This document shows positions 45,043 through 47,245 of a DNA stretch of 47,245 bases, piece after piece. The notes under the pieces were generated by a model, which worked only from the letters and a program-made list of their open reading frames with translations, did no database searches and had not been told where the DNA came from. The translations under genes were made by a program, and so were the position numbers. Origin of the DNA: Cytophagaceae bacterium (GTDB lineage: Bacteria > Bacteroidota > Bacteroidia > Cytophagales > Spirosomataceae); assembly GCA_947464595.1 (NCBI GenBank), contig CANHXO010000005.1, positions 1-47,245 of the forward strand. Reading direction: 5' to 3'. Position 1 is the first letter of the stretch. Each line of letters starts with the position of its first letter.

Positions 45043-46539
45043 ATGAAATACACGATAAAAAAATACTTGATATTAGCCATCGGCTCTTTAATCATTTTTA
45101 GCGGATGCTCTAAGTTTTTAGAAGAACCTGATAAGTCAAATTTCACTAGAGAGAACTATTTTACTAAGCCTGAACATGCAGAAAGTATCATCAATTCCAT
45201 TTATGAAAACATGCGAAATGTATTGGGTGGAGGATTTAATGGAGCTCCTTGGATGATGCTTGAGTTTGCCACTGGATTAGCAAATACTGAACTTGGGCAA
45301 GCCCAGAATAGCATATTTGTTCGAAATCTTGTTAATAACTCAGACAATGCCTACGGTCAAACCTATTGGACGAGTCATTATAGGGGTATTGGAAATGCTA
45401 ATCTAGCGATAGCAAAAATTCCAGGAATTAAAATGGATGAAGTGGCTAAGAAAAAATTCTTAGGGGAAGCTAGATTTCTTAGAGCTTTGTACTACTTTGA
45501 TTTAGTTCGCATCTTTGGTTCTGTACCATTAATTTCTGAGCCAATCGATTTAAGTTCAAAAGATTTATATCCTGAACCGGCAAGTGTAGAAAATATCTAT
45601 AAATTGATTGAATCTGATTTGATTGAGGCAGAAAAATCAGGTTTGCCATTTAGAGATCCCTCAGGAAGAGTTTCTCTAGGCGCGGTAAAATCACTTTTAT
45701 CAAGCGTCTATTTAACGATGGCAGGATTTCCTCTGAACAAGCCCGAAAATTTTGCTAAGTCGGCCGAGAAGGCATTGGATGTGATCAATTCAAATCAGTT
45801 TGCTTTATTTGCTTCTTATGATGATTTACATCTTGCTTCCAGAAAAAATAGTGTTGAGAATATTTTCCAAGTTCAATATTTAGAAAATATATTGCCATCC
45901 AATTGGCAAACGTCCATCATTCCGTACAATCAAGGTATTTCTAATTACACGGATGAAACAGGTGCAATTTTTGCCAACAAGGAGTTTGTGGAATCGTATG
46001 CGAAAGGAGATAAAAGAGCTGCAGAAAAGCAATTTTATTATTCAAGTTATACCCTTCGTGGCAATAGAACTCAATCTAAAAGTTTAGGAGGATATTATTT
46101 GTTTAAGCATTTCGATGTGTTAGCTCAAACATCCACCACGAGTAGTGGTTTAAATTGGACGATATTGCGTTATCCAGAGGTACTATTGAATTATGCGGAA
46201 GCTGCCAATGAAGCAAGTGGTCCTAGTGCGGCTGTCTTAAATGCAATAAATTTAGTTCGAAAAAGAGCTGATTTACCTGCTTTGGAAGGACTTTCAAAGA
46301 ATGAACTACGTGAAGCAATTTGGCGCGAGCGTTGGTATGAGTTAAGTTTTGAAAATAAAACATGGTATGACATGGTTAGACTTAGAAAAGCTTTCAATGT
46401 ATCCACCAAGAATTTTGAAACGTATGTAGGACATAAATTTTCATATGGCCCTACGCTCACTGAAAAAGAATTATTATTTCCAATTCCAACTGCTGAGATT
46501 CGAAACAATAAGAAGTTGAGCCAAAACAAAGGATATTAA
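45043..46539 (+). CDS. SusD/RagB-family outer-membrane lipoprotein
   Basis: A 498-residue lipoprotein. The lipobox IIFSGC places the acylated cysteine at residue 22, followed by SKFLEEPDKSN. The SusD TPR-like helical core is recognisable: FLGEARFLRALYYFDLVRIFGSVPLI, AVKSLLSSVYLTMAG, LRYPEVLLNYAEAANEA, then INLVRKRADLPAL, IWRERWYELSFENKTWYDMVR and the C-terminal LLFPIPTAEIRNN. It forms the lid over SusC and captures substrate. It follows susC by 28 bases; a perfect terminator closes the operon. No glycan-cleaving or peptidase gene follows, so the substrate is unknown. Confidence 0.97.
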   Translation: MKYTIKKYLILAIGSLIIFSGCSKFLEEPDKSNFTRENYFTKPEHAESIINSIYENMRNVLGGGFNGAPWMMLEFATGLANTELGQAQNSIFVRNLVNNSDNAYGQTYWTSHYRGIGNANLAIAKIPGIKMDEVAKKKFLGEARFLRALYYFDLVRIFGSVPLISEPIDLSSKDLYPEPASVENIYKLIESDLIEAEKSGLPFRDPSGRVSLGAVKSLLSSVYLTMAGFPLNKPENFAKSAEKALDVINSNQFALFASYDDLHLASRKNSVENIFQVQYLENILPSNWQTSIIPYNQGISNYTDETGAIFANKEFVESYAKGDKRAAEKQFYYSSYTLRGNRTQSKSLGGYYLFKHFDVLAQTSTTSSGLNWTILRYPEVLLNYAEAANEASGPSAAVLNAINLVRKRADLPALEGLSKNELREAIWRERWYELSFENKTWYDMVRLRKAFNVSTKNFETYVGHKFSYGPTLTEKELLFPIPTAEIRNNKKLSQNKGY

Positions 46540-46552
46540 TTCCTCTAAACCT

Positions 46553-46588
46553 AAAAAAGCACTTCAATGAAAATTGAAGTGCTTTTTT
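46553..46588. terminator. Bidirectional terminator at the end of the susCD locus
   Basis: A perfect 16-bp stem (46553-46568 with 46573-46588) closed by a GAAA tetraloop. The stem starts with an A-run and ends with a T-run, so it can stop transcription from susD and from the convergent hypothetical gene at 46607. Confidence 0.9.
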
Positions 46589-46606
46589 TATGATTGAATG
46601 CGATTA

Positions 46607-47002
46607 TTATGCCTCCCAAACAATACTAATTCCCTTCGGGGTCATCAATAAAATACGTGTAGGGGATGGCAATAAAACCAAACGTGCCGCAGCTGCAGGA
46701 TCCACAATCCATTCCACTTCTACTCCTTCTTTTTTCCCTATCTCTATTTCTCCATCGGCCGTTTCCACAAATTTCTTTGCTAAATAGGCTGTGGGCAATA
46801 ACACATCTGATTCAGGACAGTGTTTGATATGTACTTTATCTAAGATTTCTTCTAATTGATCTCCATATTTTTCATTGAAATCATCTTCTAGTTCATGTAG
46901 AACTTCTTCCACATCATCATAAGTTTCATCCGAATAGCTTAATTTGCTTAATTCTAATCGCTTTTGTAAAATGGCGATCATCGCCTCGTCAATCGTATTC
47001 AT
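46607..47002 (-). CDS. Conserved hypothetical protein downstream of menC
   Basis: A 131-residue cytosolic protein, not recognised. The first 70 residues are acidic and helical (LSYSDETYDDVEEVLHELEDDFNEKYGD); the second half is more hydrophobic and beta-like (IGKKEGVEVEWIVDP, RLVLLPSPTRILLM). It contains one Cys (HCPES). The start lies 18 bases after the menC stop, so it is probably co-transcribed with menC. Its coding character is supported by the operon-like spacing and the terminator just after its stop; the function is unknown. Confidence 0.75.
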   Translation of the reverse strand: MNTIDEAMIAILQKRLELSKLSYSDETYDDVEEVLHELEDDFNEKYGDQLEEILDKVHIKHCPESDVLLPTAYLAKKFVETADGEIEIGKKEGVEVEWIVDPAAAARLVLLPSPTRILLMTPKGISIVWEA

Positions 47003-47020
47003 TCGCTTTAATTATATTTT

Positions 47021-47245
47021 TTACAAAGATAAGTCTTGAAATGGATTTTCCCTTGGGAATTTTGAGTCAAAATAAATATTTCCTTTTTCCGTAGATAATC
47101 CACTGCTCAGGTTGTTGGAATACAGTAAACCTGTTCCTAGCCCTTGTGGAATTAAGTTGGTATACATGCCTGTAAATTGGGCTATCGCCTGCAGTCCTAC
47201 ATTGGATTCTAAGGCTGAGGTAATCCACCAACCGATTTGCTTATC
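47021..47245 (-). CDS. menC: o-Succinylbenzoate synthase (3' end only)
   Basis: The last 74 codons of a minus-strand gene whose 5' part lies beyond the right edge; the stop TAA is at 47021-47023. The fragment reads DKQIGWWITSALESNVGLQ, then AIAQFTGMYTNLIPQGLGTG and LLYSNNLS. This is the C-terminal end of the enolase-superfamily barrel in MenC (ITSALESNxGLxAIAQ, PQGLGTGxLxxNN). MenC dehydrates SHCHC to o-succinylbenzoate in menaquinone synthesis. The match is strong, though a related muconate-lactonising enzyme cannot be wholly excluded from this fragment. Confidence 0.85.
   Translation of the reverse strand, partial: DKQIGWWITSALESNVGLQAIAQFTGMYTNLIPQGLGTGLLYSNNLSSGLSTEKGNIYFDSKFPRENPFQDLSL

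Overview
The window looks like a chromosomal segment of an AT-rich member of the Bacteroidota, most likely a Cytophagales-type freshwater or soil bacterium. The evidence is a SusC/SusD pair controlled by an ECF sigma factor and a FecR-type anti-sigma factor, a hybrid two-component system with a beta-propeller sensor, a DUF2723 protein, a PorT-like barrel, few Shine-Dalgarno sequences, several GTG/TTG starts and TAnnTTTG promoter boxes. Placement below phylum is inference. I see no tRNA, rRNA, CRISPR array, insertion sequence or prophage. No gene-free stretch exceeds 300 bases; the largest gap (28389-28664) is the divergent gntR/HTCS promoter region.

Layout. 1-379: 5' part of a circularly permuted ATP-grasp gene that runs off the left edge. 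636-10522: housekeeping genes and unknowns: a PolX-like protein with a decayed polymerase site, a LOG-family protein, rpiB, a polytopic membrane protein, rbfA, a Lol/FtsX-type permease, then a tightly packed minus-strand group (secreted coiled-coil protein, small membrane protein, SRPBCC protein, dicarboxylate/amino-acid symporter) preceded by a PG_1098-type methyltransferase. 10596-20636: a MobA-like nucleotidyltransferase with a possible 30-codon upstream ORF, purL, truA, radA, a PorT-like barrel, pheS and a large DUF2723 protein. 20762-26291: on the minus strand, an esterase with two complete catalytic domains, a secreted M28 peptidase, and dnaJ/grpE. 26392-39704: queG; a GntR regulator divergent from a 1369-residue hybrid two-component regulator; a zinc-dependent phospholipase C/S1-P1-like protein; a phosphodiesterase; mnmA; a TrpF-like protein without the usual cysteine; PBP1A; hemF. 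39879-46539: a complete trans-envelope signalling and uptake locus (ECF sigma, FecR anti-sigma, SusC with STN domain, SusD). 46607-47245: a conserved hypothetical gene downstream of the 3' end of menC, both on the minus strand.

How the parts fit. The sigma/anti-sigma/SusC/SusD genes form a unit: the STN domain of SusC is expected to signal substrate occupancy to FecR, which releases the sigma factor. Between the anti-sigma gene and susC lies a short region that can fold into a hairpin followed by a three-way junction, with a mutually exclusive alternative stem. It is the most interesting unexplained structure here. No degradative enzyme sits beside susCD, so its substrate cannot be read from the sequence. 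The HTCS/GntR pair is likewise not next to a susCD pair.

Gene packing is dense: four convergent pairs overlap at their 3' ends, and where convergent genes do not overlap, as at queG/gntR, a hairpin terminator is visible.
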